Shown: piece by piece, positions 47,834 to 59,869 of the stretch | Position numbering within the stretch: the stretch's first letter is position 1 | Layout: each line of letters opens with the position of its first letter | Source of the DNA: Paramarasmius palmivorus | Lineage: Eukaryota; Basidiomycota; Agaricomycetes; Agaricales; Marasmiaceae | NCBI GenBank assembly: GCA_037176845.1 | Contig: JAYKXP010000019.1 | Coordinates: 186,001-250,000 of the forward strand | Reading direction: 5' to 3' | DNA: 64,000 bases | Position numbers and translations under genes: made by a program | Notes under the pieces: model-generated | What the model saw: the letters and a program-made list of their open reading frames with translations, nothing else | Databases searched by the model: none | What the model was told of the DNA's origin: nothing

Positions 47834-48273
47834 CTAACAACCCGATGGTTTGATAAAGGTGCACGAGGTCACCCTATAGTGCGCCCCATTATATTCGTAC
47901 GTCCCGTCTGCTTGACATTCTACACCGGCGCCGTGATCAGAAGTACTGAAATTCACAAAGACACGGGTGACCTACTTTTAATAATATTCTCCAACGCATC
48001 CCAGCAAACCTGTTGGTTATTTGCACCGGGTTTATCCAATGTGATGTATATAGGCGTTGGGTTAACACCATTCCCTTGGTATCGGTGACATTTTTGGGTT
48101 TTCCAGCGATTGTTTCCGCAGAAATCTTGTCGGGCGGCGTACCGGTCGGAATCGAAAGCGAGGGAACCGCCTTGTTCGACGCAGAGGAAGAGGGAGGTAT
48201 TGTCGCATGAGGCTGCATGGACGCCGGTGGAGAAGAGTCCCGCTGCGACAAGAGCGAGGGTTTGGAGTTTCAT
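47834..48273 (-). CDS. Small secreted cysteine-rich protein, copy 1
   Basis: A signal peptide (M-K-L-Q-T-L-A-L-V-A-A-G-L-F ending V-H-A) is followed by A-S-C-D-N-T-S-L-F-L-C-V-E, C-G-N-N-R-W, Q-K-C-H-R-Y, N-Q-Q-V-C-W-D-A-L-E-N. One intron (donor GTAGGT, acceptor GTAG) precedes exon 2: K-K-C-Q-A-D-G-T-Y-E-Y-N, S-C-T-F-I-K-P-S-G-C, stop TAG at 47834-47836. Without splicing the frame would end after S-P-V-S-L; splicing restores the C-terminal cysteines shared by all copies. There are eight cysteines, enough for four disulphides. Family unknown to me; secreted, possibly effector-like or wall-associated, but nothing in the sequence proves that. Confidence 0.75.
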
Positions 48274-48840
48274 GGCTGGAACTTGGTGAAACGGAATTGG
48301 GATGGTAAGTGGGCACTGGATGCGAACTTGTTGTCGATGAGGATATTTCGTTCACTTCAAGTTTTATACGTCTCCTTCATCCATCCATCCATCCCGGCGG
48401 TGTGTTGTGAAACCCCGAACAGCCCGGGCAGGTCCTGGTCGAGGTCCTCAAAATGAATTGGTACATGCAGGGTAGAAAGGCCTAGCAATCAAATTCACGT
48501 CTGTTTGTTGGAAAGATGAGTAAGAACGCTGAAAAATACTCACTGGAGCAAGGATGAGGCGGTCATTCACGGCGTGTGTGGTTATATAGTACCACAATGT
48601 CCGACGCGTACAGCTCGGGACCTGATTCGGGATTGTTTGAACTTGAGGTCTAGGTTTTCAGCGACGCTCCCATACCCCAGTGACCGGTGGGTACTGAACT
48701 ACCTCTTTGAGCAGCATTCAGGCTTCAGGCCTTGAGATAATGAGCTGGACCCACTACTTTCATCCGGTGACACTCGCCCGGCCATCGCATAGACATTGAA
48801 CGTGGATAGAAAACATCTTCCAATTACTTGATAAACACAA
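48274..48840. repeat. Upstream region of secreted protein copy 1, duplicated at 61,556-61,962
   Basis: No gene. It matches the DNA upstream of copy 3: the GGCGGTCATTCACGGCGTGTG / GGTTATATAGTACCA stretch at 48,560-48,600, and the downstream tail of copy 2 (GAACGTGGATAGAAAACATC). A CCATCCATCCATCC run is at 48,380. Confidence 0.5.
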
Positions 48841-49286
48841 TCAACAACTTTCAGGTTTGATCCATGTGCACCAAGTCAACCTGTACCGTGCCCAATTGAA
48901 ATTATAACGCCCATCTCCAGTACACTCTGCCCGACACGCTCATCAGCCGCATTCCCCAGAACAAGAGAAAAAGGCAACTCACGATTAAGTATATTCTCCA
49001 ACGCATCCCAACAAACCTGCTGATTATTCGCACCAGGTTTACCCAACTCGATATAAATCGGGATTCTATTGGCACCGCTCCCAACGTATCTGAAGCACTG
49101 TCGGTTCCTCCAGCGGTTGTTACCGCAATAATCCTGACGAGCGGCCCATACATCTCGTTCGAAAGCGAGAGCACCGCCTGCTTCGACGCAGACGAAGACG
49201 GCGGCTTGATCGCAGGTGGTAGCGTCGACTTGGATAGTCATGGAGGTAGTGAAGAGGAATGCAGCGGCGAGGGCGAGGAATTTCAT
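48841..49286 (-). CDS. Small secreted cysteine-rich protein, copy 2
   Basis: Two exons, 49286-48983 and 48926-48841: 390 bases, 129 residues. The signal peptide is M-K-F-L-A-L-A-A-A-F-L-F...Q-V-D-A. The mature part has eight cysteines (T-T-C-D, F-V-C-V, D-Y-C-G-N-N-R-W, R-Q-C-F, Q-V-C-W, N-Q-C-T, T-W-C-T, E-S-C at the end), with V-C-W-D-A-L-E-N just before the intron. Exon 2 reads C-T-G-D-G-R-Y-N-F-N. The splice (C|GTGAGT ... CAG|AG) restores the conserved cysteine. Closest to copy 4 (61,963-62,408). Secreted; function unknown. Confidence 0.8.
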
Positions 49287-49289
49287 GAC

Positions 49290-50040
49290 TAGTTGGTGGT
49301 GGGTGGATACGGCTTGTTCTCGATGAAAATGGGTCGTCCACTTTGAGCTTCAGGCTTTATAGGACCCCCTGCATTGCTCCACAGCCCATCTTTCGACAGA
49401 GAAAAACTAGGGAATGTCGTCCTTGACGCTCTGGATAGATTTATATCAGTAAAACACGTTGAAAGAATGAGAAACAGAGGTTACTCACCCTGCAGTGGGT
49501 GCTATACAGTAGAACCACCATCTCATTACATCCGTCCATTCCACCATGCCAGGTGTCGTATCCAAGCCTTTAGGTATCACACAATCCAGCAGGAGCTCTT
49601 CTGCGACCTATACACAGGATAGGACCAGTTGAACGAGGGGTGTTAATCAACCGACGATTTCCCAACGTGACGATATGGCGTTGTAGCGCGAGTGCCAGGA
49701 AAGAAAGATGTGTGGGACCCATATCGCGTGAGCGGTGCAACCGTGGCCTAGTCGAGGTGGTTGAGGCTTTGTGGACGGCATTGTAGCGGTTTGAGCTTGG
49801 TGTGATTGGGAATGGGACCGATGTTTCAATTTGTAGTGTCAGGGAGCGTGCTTGAATCTCAACGAACGACGCCCAGGAACCAAACAGGAACCCAAGCCCA
49901 AGGTGCCAGACGAAAATGAGCTAGAGGCTATTGCACTTTTTGAGGATGTGGTGGTTGTTGATAAGAAGGCGACAGGTTGACGTTGAGAGCCAGTCGTACA
50001 ATTGGAGATACTTGATGGAGCACATCATCGGTATCATTTC
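49290..50040. other. Intergenic, no gene seen
   Basis: No frame here has a recognised signature. The GCTTTATAGGA / GCATTGC stretch just upstream of copy 2 is shared with 62,470-62,510. Confidence 0.4.
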
Positions 50041-50047
50041 TTTTACA

Positions 50048-51099
50048 CTAAGTAGTATTACATTCGGAACTTGTACATATGACAGTAAATACAACACAGA
50101 ACTCGATGGGAGTGCGAACGAGATTGTTCACAACGATGGCCTCCGCTTTCGACATCCAAAGTGCCCGTCGAATACCTTTCCTGAAATAGGAAGGGGACTT
50201 CCGAGTCGGTACACCTTTCTTGTCATCTTGAGAATGCTCTGCTTCAGAGCGGTATATCAAAAGAAGGACCAAGGAACTTACCACCATCTTTGACCTCCTC
50301 AAACCGCATGTTACCACCAACCACCTCGAGAATCGTACGCCCAAGAGATCTAGCCAGATCCAATGACGTGGGATCAAAGCCTTCATGACGATTGACCATG
50401 TGGATCGCATCATAGGCGTCGCAATCCCACCACTGATGCCATACTTCAATGGTAGTCCTGAACGATGGAAGGCCCAACCTCTGCCGTTCACACTCTGAGA
50501 TCTCCTCTTTCCCGGTGGATTCGTACGACTAATAGTACCTCCTCCCTTCTAGCAAATCATCCCACCCGGTTTCATCGTCAGAGGGGCGAGGGACCGGTCG
50601 GATGAGGAGGTATGCCATTGAGGTGGAGATAGGTATATGTGATCCTCCTTCGTCCCCACACTGACCCAGGCTGCAAAGTGTAACGTAACTCAAATGACTT
50701 GATACTAGCAATGTCCGCTGGTGTCAACATGAACCTATGTCCCCAATCAGCCCAAATAACCACCTTGACACCATTTCAAACGCACCTCACTGATTCATCT
50801 ACATCGTCTATCACAAGTATGTTTTCTCGCATAGCATTCGGTATGTGAGACTGCTCCTTCCAGGGGCAATAATACCATTTCTCCCTGACCCCTGGGTATC
50901 GGGCGATGATCTCTCGGAAGGTTCTGTGGTAAATCGTGCCAGAGAGAGATGAGAGGATGAGTTTGGGGTCTTTGCTGTCGGGCTATTCTGGGGTTATTCT
51001 GATGGACCAGCGGGTTCCTTCGATGATGTTGCGTACGGGAAGAATTCCGATGAGGTATTGAAAAAGAAGACCGGTTTTGTTGTAGGTCGGGGAGCACAT
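50048..51099 (-). CDS. Hypothetical protein
   Basis: Not recognised. A model with start at 51099 (M-C-S-P-T-Y-N-K-T-G) gives a first exon to L-I-G-I-L-P, a 54-base intron (GTACGC ... AATAG, removing an in-frame TAG), then D-P-K-L-I-L-S-S-L-S-G-T-I-Y and W-A-D-W-G-H-R-F-M-L-T-P-A-D-I. After a less certain join near 50,660-50,530 comes I-E-V-W-H-Q-W-W-D-C-D-A-Y-D-A-I and A-R-S-L-G-R-T-I-L-E-V-V-G-G-N. A good donor (GTAAGT, about 50,281) leads to a last exon ending at 50048. The codon pattern and splice phases look genuine. The middle join is a guess. Confidence 0.5.
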
Positions 51100-52000
51100 G
51101 GTCGAATAGTACCATGGCTAGGCAAGAGTAATTGAACCTTTGATTGCGTGGTTTGTAGATCTTCAACCTTCAGGCCTCAGATTAAAGCGAGGTCTGGATC
51201 TGGAGGCACGTTTGTTGCTTCCTTTGTTAATCCTCCGTTTGTCTCGGTAGGGTGTTCGAGGCCTTTGTAGCGATTTGGAGAACTCATTTGGCATGTTTGA
51301 GTCCTGGTATTGAAACGCGACTCTATCCAGTGCCACGCTCTTGCCGGGTAGTACCTGAAAAACACATGAGATGAATATTGAATTTCTCCAGTATTTCTCC
51401 GAACAAGACCTTCAGGCTTCCGGTGACTTGTTCTTGGTAGATGCCCAAGTCTGTTTCTTGAGATACCGATTAATACGCACTTGTACCTACTACCGATTCC
51501 GACGGCGACTTATCATGATCTAGTGTTAAGCATCAGATGTTCCTGGAAGCTGGTTTTACGTACCCAGAAATGTAAAGGACTTGTGTTCAATGTATTTTTC
51601 AGTGATTTTGTTTGAAGGAGAGACTGATGTTCATAGTAGAACTCTTGCGAGTAAGACTGGGGATGCCAGATGGTGAAGGACTGTGAAGGACGAGGCAGAA
51701 GAAGGTGAACGCGTTGGACTATGGACCGGGTGCGGCACCGTAGTTTAGGTACATGGACCACTAGTCCCGCACACGTGCCTCCCTGGCTCGCGATCGACGA
51801 TTGCGCCCTTCTCATTGCAACTCCGATTGTCCTTCGAATATTACATGCTTTGGAGTGTTCTTGTTTCCTTTCCATGATCTCCCTGCCTCAGAAGAGCTGG
51901 ATATCGTTTTCTCACTTCTTTCCCTTCGTTTAAGATGCTCAAGCTTCAAAAACCAGCCCTATCTTGACCGACTAGGGCTTAGGGCTTAGCGCCTTTTGAA
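51100..52000. other. No gene supported
   Basis: Several short frames on both strands, none with a signature or consistent splicing. The AGGGCTTAGGGCTTAG direct repeat at 51,974 is the only local feature. Confidence 0.35.
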
Positions 52001-52960
52001 GAAGGAATTCGTTGGTGTAGAACGGAGAAGTTGCGAGGTCAACGGTCACGGTGAAAAGAAGGATAGTAATCTTGGCAGGTACGTAGAACTTACCGTTTAC
52101 TTCGGTTGTTCACGTTCTCAGTGTTATTTTCGACGCGCCTTCCAGGGAAAGCCTACACTGCATTCAAATTGGTACACTCACGATACCCCACTGTTCAACT
52201 TGAACGGCCGCCTGTTATTCAATGCTCAGTTCTCACTAGGCTTAGAACGACTTAATACTATCGACATCGTCACCCCCAATTTCGACATGGAAGCTCCAAA
52301 GCTTACGCCACTGTGTTTTTCTGTCGGTGTCGGATCTTCGTCGCAGGATGGTCAATGGTCATGTTTCCATTGGGGTCCGGGGGTAGTATGACCGGCTCGC
52401 ACATCGCTTGGGGTATCACCATGTTCTGTGCTATCTCCGTCTACGTCGACGATGACACCATATCTACCATCTGTGCAGGTCAGAACTGCTGCTTGATCTC
52501 TACTGAGGCTAGCACTTGCATTGACATGGATCTTTATGGTCACTCAATATATATCGAGTTCCATGCCTCAATGCAAGTTGCGCCATCGTACAACTTCAGC
52601 TTGGCCCGAGTCGGATCGCAGTAGGGCTATCTGCTATGTTTCCTTCAGAAACTCGGCAGTAGTAATGCATCTTCTTCGCTTCTATTCCACCGGTAACCAA
52701 CGGCATCGCGCACCATGGCTTGGTCTTATGCCTTAAGGCACCTTATCCCACGCAGTATGTATCGTCCCAAGTCAACCTGTCAAGTTACTTGTACTTACTG
52801 AGTGTCTTTAGATTTCGTTGACGCTTACGGTGACTGCATTGACTTCGCACTCGCACCTGCCTTCAATATCAACACCACCGCCACTTCATCAAGCTTCTCC
52901 TGGTCTCATGGTGCATCTTATCTTGAACAAAAGTAGCTTTCTATTGATCATTGGACACCT
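52000..52960 (+). pseudogene. Possible gene remnant
   Basis: On the plus strand protein-like pieces follow each other: L-F-N-L-N-G-R-L-L-F-N-A-Q-F-S-L (52,185-52,240), I-A-W-G-I-T-M-F-C-A-I-S-V-Y-V-D-D-D (52,400-52,455), M-D-L-Y-G-H-S-I-Y-I-E-F-H (52,527-52,565) and, after 52,810, F-V-D-A-Y-G-D-C-I-D-F. They change frame without clear splice sites. The family is not recognised. It may be an intron-rich gene I cannot assemble, or a decayed one. Confidence 0.25.
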
Positions 52961-53203
52961 GTCGCTTTGCCTTTCATGATTCTTGTTCGCTTCTTGCTGT
53001 ACAATGATGTACGCACCAGGTTTAGGTCCAGCCACCCGACAAGAAAGAAAGAAAGAACCGAGACTATCCGATCGGTGGCTTTACGCAGACCTCTTTCGTT
53101 TCATTCAACTTGTCAAGATGAAAATAAAAAATATTCAAGGATCGCATATAAAGGCGATGTGGTAAGTTTCTTATCCTCAGTTCTTTGAACGTCCTCTGAG
53201 GAA

Positions 53204-56200
53204 ATGTCTTCCTCTTCTCCAGTCATTTACGAATTCACCTTCGATGACTCCCCGACCGGTCGAGTCAAAGTTTCTGCCGCTCCTAGCGCCTCAGTCAAAG
53301 AGTACGATGTCCAGACGTGCAAGGCGACGAAAGGCGGCACCGCCGTTTCAGGACAATTCGTCAAGTTCTACGCTTCCGGCGTGGTATGTCTCGAACCGCC
53401 TACTCCTGGTCGTTTTCGCTAATGGCTTCATCGGGTAGACCTATGGCCTCCACATGAAGCTCGCCGACTACAAGCTTCGTGTCGCTGGTGACCAAGCCAC
53501 CTACAAGGCCGACTGGACTCAAACCGAGTCGTCCGGGAAACTTAGCTGCGACGTATGGGATGACGATGGTCGCCTTGTCGCCCAGGGTGGGATCATTACT
53601 AGGGGTATTCCTTCCTCCCTTATCGCTCGAAAGGGTAGGGGTGACGCCGCCAGCGACGCCAGACGTCTCAGTGTCCAGACTGATATCTGGCAAGCTGTTG
53701 CCCAGGATCAAGCCTCTGCCACTCGTAGTGGTCGCCTCTGGAAGTCTCGCGTCCCCATGAACCCGCCGCTCGAGCTCGTTATCGTACCGAACAAACAGTT
53801 TATCACCAAGGTCGAGCTCCAGAAGTGTCTCGCGGATATCAATATGACGGACCTGAGCTCATGGTTGAAGATCACGGTTGCCGATTCTGGCAGCAATCGT
53901 CGTTGCATCTCAGAGCACTTGCTTGGGCTTTATGCTTCCTACATGTCGGACGCCGACATTAAACGTCTTATCGCTGCTCAGACAAATGGTAGGCAGGTCG
54001 AGAAGGATTGGACCCGGGCGTTTGTCACTACGGCACAGGCTGAGGCTTTTACCAAGGCTATGGTGGATAGCGGGAAATATCAGGCCAAGGCGAAGATTGA
54101 ACAAACTACGACTGCGCTCACGGGTGCGAGGCCAAAGGAGGAGCGTGTTGATACCATGTCCATCATGGGACAGTCTGCGAATGTAGTAAGTCCAGGGTCG
54201 ACTGGTACCTCCTGAGATCGGCGACTCATGACATTTGTACTAGTGGGGAAAGACACTCTGGCCAAAGGATACTGTGGACGGTACAGCAGCGGAGGTAAGT
54301 CTACCCTATGTCAACTTGATTGAACGTGTCTGATTGTTCATTGCAAGTGGCTTCATCGTTCTGCCTATAGCTTTGGACCTATGACTGGCGCTGACTGGCA
54401 ATCCCAGGCCAACTTGGTGAGTTTGACGATGTTCTTGTAGATCTGTTGATTTATATGCTTTCGTTAGGTTTTTGGCACTTTCGAGGCTAACGGAAATATG
54501 ACTCGGTAAGAGAGCAGCCTTATGGTACTTGGTTCCGTGTTATTAATGCCAGCACAGAGCGGAAAGTGTCATTGACAGTGCTATTGCCAGTATCACCTCC
54601 ATATTCGAGGATACGGGCAAGGGTAAACTCAATACGAAGATCATCAACAAGGGCGATTACAGCGTACTTGGCGCTACCGGTCTGGAGAAGATAGCTATTC
54701 CAGCATGGGTCGCCGACTCGAACCACTCGTATACCTGGTTGTCTCCGGAGTTGCAGTATTGGGGTGGCTTCACAGCGACTCACAGCAAGTTGACGGTAAG
54801 TGCCCACATCGATGACAGAGCATTTGCTGAAATTACATGTCGATTAGCCTCCGGTCAATTATCCGTTCAAGACAGCATTTCACACGTTCAACTGCTATAC
54901 TCCGCTGACCGTCGAAGGTCAGCTGGATCGTAGAGCATGGAGGACGTACTTTGAAAAGAAGTTCAAGTACCTGAGGTCCAAGAAACGAAAGGCTGAATCG
55001 GATGCCGGCACGTCGGGCACTTCACGCCCCAAAAGGTCACTCGATGCAGGTATAGGCGTAGACATAGACCCGAAGGTTGGACTTGGTGTTTCCATCGACA
55101 CCCCTCTCGGTGGTATCTCTGTCGGAAATATTCCCGATTACTTCGATATCCCCGTAAATCGGGATGCCTGGGTCGCCGCTAGTAATGAAGCGCCCGTCTT
55201 CCAGCTAGGAGATACGAAGGTACGCAATCCAACAGTGATGGAAACATCATCGAGGCCAAGGCGTTCGCCTCTGCCGGCTTCGCCCCCCAAGGAAGGATTT
55301 GTAATGGAAGGCGAGATTGACCTCTTTGGGTTGCCTGAGTTGAAGGGCAAGCTCAAGAGCTGGCATGGGCCTCCCCCGCCAGAGATCGAGGTCGGAGATC
55401 AACCACCCATCTGCCAGCAAGTTCAAATCGATGACCTTCCCATCGTCACAATGATTCCATGGGTTAAAGGAACACCACTGGAGAAAGCGCACCTTTCGAA
55501 TGTTGTAGTCACGTACCAGGAATATGATTTGTAGGTTTGGTGCTGAATCTTGTTCCTTCATCTGACTGATGGTGTCTGTTTTCAGTGTACCGATGAAACC
55601 TATCGGCTGGTCAATTTCGGCAGATCTGGTTGTGGATGACCAATTCGGGTCGATGAACCAAATCCTTAGCAAGGTTCTGCAAATCCCGCCCAGCTCATTG
55701 ACATTCCAGGTCATGGCCTCACTTGGGCTCAACCAGAGCTGGGCCTTCCTTCCTTCCCTGTCCAACTTTGTCCTTCAGGGTCTCACCTTCGTCAAGGGTG
55801 CCGGAACTGATGAATACCAAACCATTCGATTGTGTGATGGCATTTCTTTCAGCCACATAGGCATTCGTGTATTTGGTGTCAATACGACAGTTCTGGGCTC
55901 GAGCGGACAGACGACCTCTTCGTATGGGTTCTCCTTACTCGGCCAACTCGATCTTGAGATTCCGGCGTCAAAGAAACCACTGGAATTTGATTTTGAAATC
56001 AGCGAATTCGGAGGCATCGCTGAGATCAACGCATTGCTCAATGGCCATATCTGGGAGAATGCTCTGGGTCTCGGGTTCAATGTATGTTCTTCATTCTTTT
56101 GACAATCTCAAGCTAACCTTGAAACTAGCTCGAAACTGTGACATTCTCCTCATCGTTTGATATCTCGTCGCCACTCAAAACGCTGGACCTATCCATCAGC

Positions 56201-59200
56201 GCTGTGCTTGACGCTCAGCCCACAGTGGCAACACTGATTGGCACTTACTCTGTTGGTGGTGCTATCACTCTGTCAGCTGACATCCGGAACTTCACGGTTA
56301 ATAGCATCGTAGACCTATATGACAAGTTTTCGGGTGAAGAGGTTGTTTTACCCGATGAATTCTCCGTCGGGGATGCCTCGATCACCATCTCAAGCACTGA
56401 TGGTCTGTCTATTGTCGTGCAAGATGTGAAATACGGTGGTTACAATGCTACCACCGCTGCTCTTCACTTTGGTCCCAATGGCGTCACCATCAAGGGTGAA
56501 ATGCAGAACATCGACTTCCCAGAGTTTGGCGTCAAGCTCGTCGACGTTATCGTCAATGCCTCTCTGACGAAGTACGGGTCTACAAAATCATCGAGTGTAG
56601 AACTCGACGTTGTTGTACAACTGGACGGTGTTCAGGGCTTGCCGAAGATAGCAGGTACTGTCCATGTCTACAAGGAGCCGCAGGATGTACAGCTGCAATG
56701 GACAGTATATGGAGAGTTTGATGGGTTAGGAAAGTCGGCGACGTTAGGGGCTGTATTCCCAGAAATGAAGGGAACATTCCTGGCAGACGTTGTCTTAGAT
56801 GACCTGGCAGTTGTCGTTGCATCGAAGAACGAGCCTGCGTTAAGTACCATGAATCCGCTCAAGTACCCAATCAAGCAAGGTATGTCAACTAATCTTCAAC
56901 TCCAGATGCTTATTGACTTGATTCTACGCACAGGAGTCCAAATTTGCGCCGTCGTCGGCAGTATTCAACAAGTGAACGACATACTTCGTCATCCTGCTCC
57001 TGGCCTCATACTATCGGCAGCGTGGTCCAAGACATCTGGTTTCGTCTTGGACATTGATTTCCCAGCAGATGGGATAATTCAATTGGGCCGTGGCATCAAA
57101 ACAGATCCAATCGAGCTGCAAATCAACTTGCAACCTATTCGGTTGATGATTGACGCTGGGCTGAAGGTACCTGTACCCAAGTCGCCCGATCCTCTTGATT
57201 TCAAGCTCGCACTCAGCATCGAGAATGAAGAGGTCTATGCATCTGGGGAAATGATCGGCAACTGGGTCGATCCCTTCGGCATCAGCCCTCGTGTTTCGAT
57301 TGGGCCAAATCTCGCATTAGAACTCGGTATCATCCTTCCTCAGTTTGTGGCAACAGGTATCCCTTCAGCATTCGGGTTCGGCGGTGGCCTCTCTATCGGA
57401 GATGTTAGCGGATATGTTGCTTGCCAGATTAACGAGGACCCTACCCGTAAGCTACCTAGCTTTGCTTGAGCCGTTTGGACTCGCGCTAACATTCACTCTA
57501 GAGGAGCTGATTAGTGGCAAGCTTGAGCACCTGGGGATCCAGGACCTTGTGGCATTCACGTCGGATGTGATCAACTTTGACCTTCCCAAGCCACCGAACT
57601 TCATCAATTTTGAGAAGCTTTCGTTGTACATCTCCACTGGAGTCATGATTGGTACAATCTTGTACCCTCCGGGCTTCTCCTTCGAAGCTGACATCAAAGT
57701 CTTCGACACCGAATTCACTGCTTCCGCGCAAATCACCAAGGACACCTTCATAGTCAAAGGTGCCATCCACAATCTCACCGTCGGTCCTCTTTCAGTTACT
57801 GGAAGTAAAGGTGGCGACGCGAAGTTTGATCTAGAGGTTGGTGCATCGAAGCAACACATCTTGGTCGACGGTGCTATTCATATCTTGGATAGCGAGGTTG
57901 CATTGCTCCTTGAGCTCGAAATCCTTCCCACTCCGAAATTCTACTTTGATCTCGAGCTTCATTTGACTTCATTGTTGACATTCGCGGTCAGTGCTGAGAT
58001 GAAGGGAGCTGCGGATCTACACCACTTGGAGAATCTCGAATTCGTCCTTCATGCTTTAATGGAGCAACACATCATCGAGTATGTTGTCAAACAGGTCAAC
58101 GATTCTTTGGAGGCAGCCAAAGAGGCAGCAGACAAAGGCATTGAGTCTGCAGAGCTGAAGGTTAGCAAGGCTAAGGCAGATATGAACAAGGCTATCGACA
58201 AAGCCCAGGCGGATGTGGATGAAGCGTATGTAACTTGGAAGGATTACGAGAAGAAAGTTCACAAGGATTCCCGAAAAGTGATCGATGACTACAAGACGAC
58301 GCTGGCAGGATACGAGGGTGATCTCGAGAAAGCCCGCAAGCGTTGGGACCAGAAGCTTGTAGATGCGGAGCGAGATGTTCGGGAGGCGAATGCGGACAGA
58401 GGAGCCAAGATCCAAGCTGCTGAAGCAGATGTCGTGAAAGCGAGAAAAGCGTGGGATGACGATATACGGGAAAAAGAGGTGGCACTAGAGAAAGCCAAAG
58501 AGGATCTTGATCGAGCATTCGGCAAGGCAGAGCATGACATTGACGTTGCCGAAGAAAAGGTCAATGGCCTTCAAGACCAAATCGACGTCATCCTCCGTGA
58601 GATCCAACAATTTAAAGATGCGCCAGGAATTCAGTTCTGGTAAGTGACATTCTATTCGATCATTTCAGTATATTCAGATTCCTTTAGGAAAAAGATTGCC
58701 ATTCCAGGTCTATATATCGCCGTGGGGGCTCTCGAGGCTTCTAAATACACCGCCCTCGGAATTTTAGAAGGATGCAAGGGAGTAATGAAGGGTGTGGACT
58801 TCCTCGCGAAGCAAGGAGCGGTCCAGGGTGCAGAGGATGCTCTCGAACTAGTGAGAACTAGCGGTGACGGCCTGCTCATTATTGCGGAAAAGACGCTTGA
58901 AGGTGTTGACAAGGCAACTCAGGCATCCGTGGAAGGGGTAGCGGAGGTATTGGAAGGTGTACGTGTTGCTGGAGATGAAGCTATAAAGGCAGCAGAGAAG
59001 GTCATTGAGGACTTCAAAGTAGCTTCAGCAGATGCCCTCGAAGCTGCACGTGATGCCATCCATAAATTGGTTGACTCTGTTGAATGGGCTGCATATCAGA
59101 CTGCTACAGCCGCGCTCAAGGCCGTAAAACATGACGGATCCGCTGTGCTGGATGTCGCTAACTCAGCCTTGGAAGCGGCAAAGAACGCTGGAGATGGTGT

Positions 59201-59488
59201 TCTGGAGATTGCGGAGGAGTTCTTTACGACCCTCGAGCAGGCGTTCGATATCACTAGGATCGAAATTACGGCCGATCTCGCATTGTTCGCTGGGGATTTC
59301 TCATTTGACGCCATTATCAAAGGGATCATCGTTGGACAACAGTTCACTCTCGAACTGAAACTGGATTTGCGGGATGTCTACGCCTTCATCCGAGCCATAT
59401 TCCTCGAGTAAGTGAATTCGACTGATATGGTCATTTCCGAGTCTAACAAAAGTTCTACAGAGTAGTAGGCATGGCCCCCAAGAAGTAA
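53204..59488 (+). CDS. Very large uncharacterised multidomain protein (1,883 aa)
   Basis: Thirteen exons: 53204-53383, 53439-54185, 54244-54294, 54348-54416, 54468-54505, 54558-54795, 54848-55530, 55586-56081, 56129-56879, 56934-57446, 57502-58639, 58688-59407 and 59461-59488; 5,652 bases, every phase closes. No signal peptide. Residues ~1-310 are mixed; ~310-450 contain E-W-L-H-R-S-A-Y-S-F-G and, ~20 residues on, N-L-V-F-G-T-F-E-A-N-G-N-M, resembling a His/Asn nuclease site. A basic F-K-Y-L-R-S-K-K-R-K-A patch follows. ~560-1400 is beta-rich, repeating patterns such as G-x-x-P-x-x-x-G-x-x-x-V. ~1420-1610 is a charged coiled coil with short heptads. ~1625-1850 is Ala-rich amphipathic helix. 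It ends G-M-A-P-K-K. Family and function are unknown to me. The join near 55,220 is read without an intron. Confidence 0.8.
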
Positions 59489-59640
59489 CGATGTTCTCCC
59501 GCTATTCCCGTCCAGGCTTCCTACGCTTTCTCATTACAAACTCGATGCGATTTATGAACCATGTACTATTACTTGTCCGTGATACACGAAATCAACGCGG
59601 TTTGATATACGTGCACCAACTCATCCTGTGTTGATATTGA
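59489..59640. other. Short 3' flank of the large gene
   Basis: No feature seen. Confidence 0.3.
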
Positions 59641-59850
59641 GCTCCATTATCCTCATAGGTTCCATCTCCGCTACACTCTACATAATGTGTCAGTAACTGT
59701 TAAGCCGCCCCAGAAATAAGAGGCTACTGTCCTCCAGTGCATCCCAACAAGTGTTGTCGGATTGCCACGATTCCCTACGTACTTGAAGCATGTTCGACCT
59801 TTCCATCGATTTTCCCGTGTCGACCAGGTGATGAATGCTGATCGAAACCT
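59640..59850 (-). pseudogene. Remnant of a small secreted protein gene
   Basis: On the minus strand R-W-K-G-R-T-C-F-K-Y-V-G-N-R-G-N-P matches the R-W-R-N-R-Q-C-F-R-Y-V-G-S-G-A-N-R part of copies 2 and 4, followed by W-D-A-L-E-D-S-like sequence in another frame. GAGGTTCCATCTCCGCTACA at the 3' side (59,658) matches the exon-2 end. The signal peptide and first cysteines are gone. Confidence 0.65.
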
Positions 59851-59869
59851 TTTGCGTGAGCCTACTTGA

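Noticed and set aside
53204..59488. Calling the large gene a known toxin or lipid-transfer protein
   Set aside because: The beta-rich and coiled-coil parts would fit several families, but no diagnostic motif is visible; only the nuclease-like pattern is specific, and that is weak.
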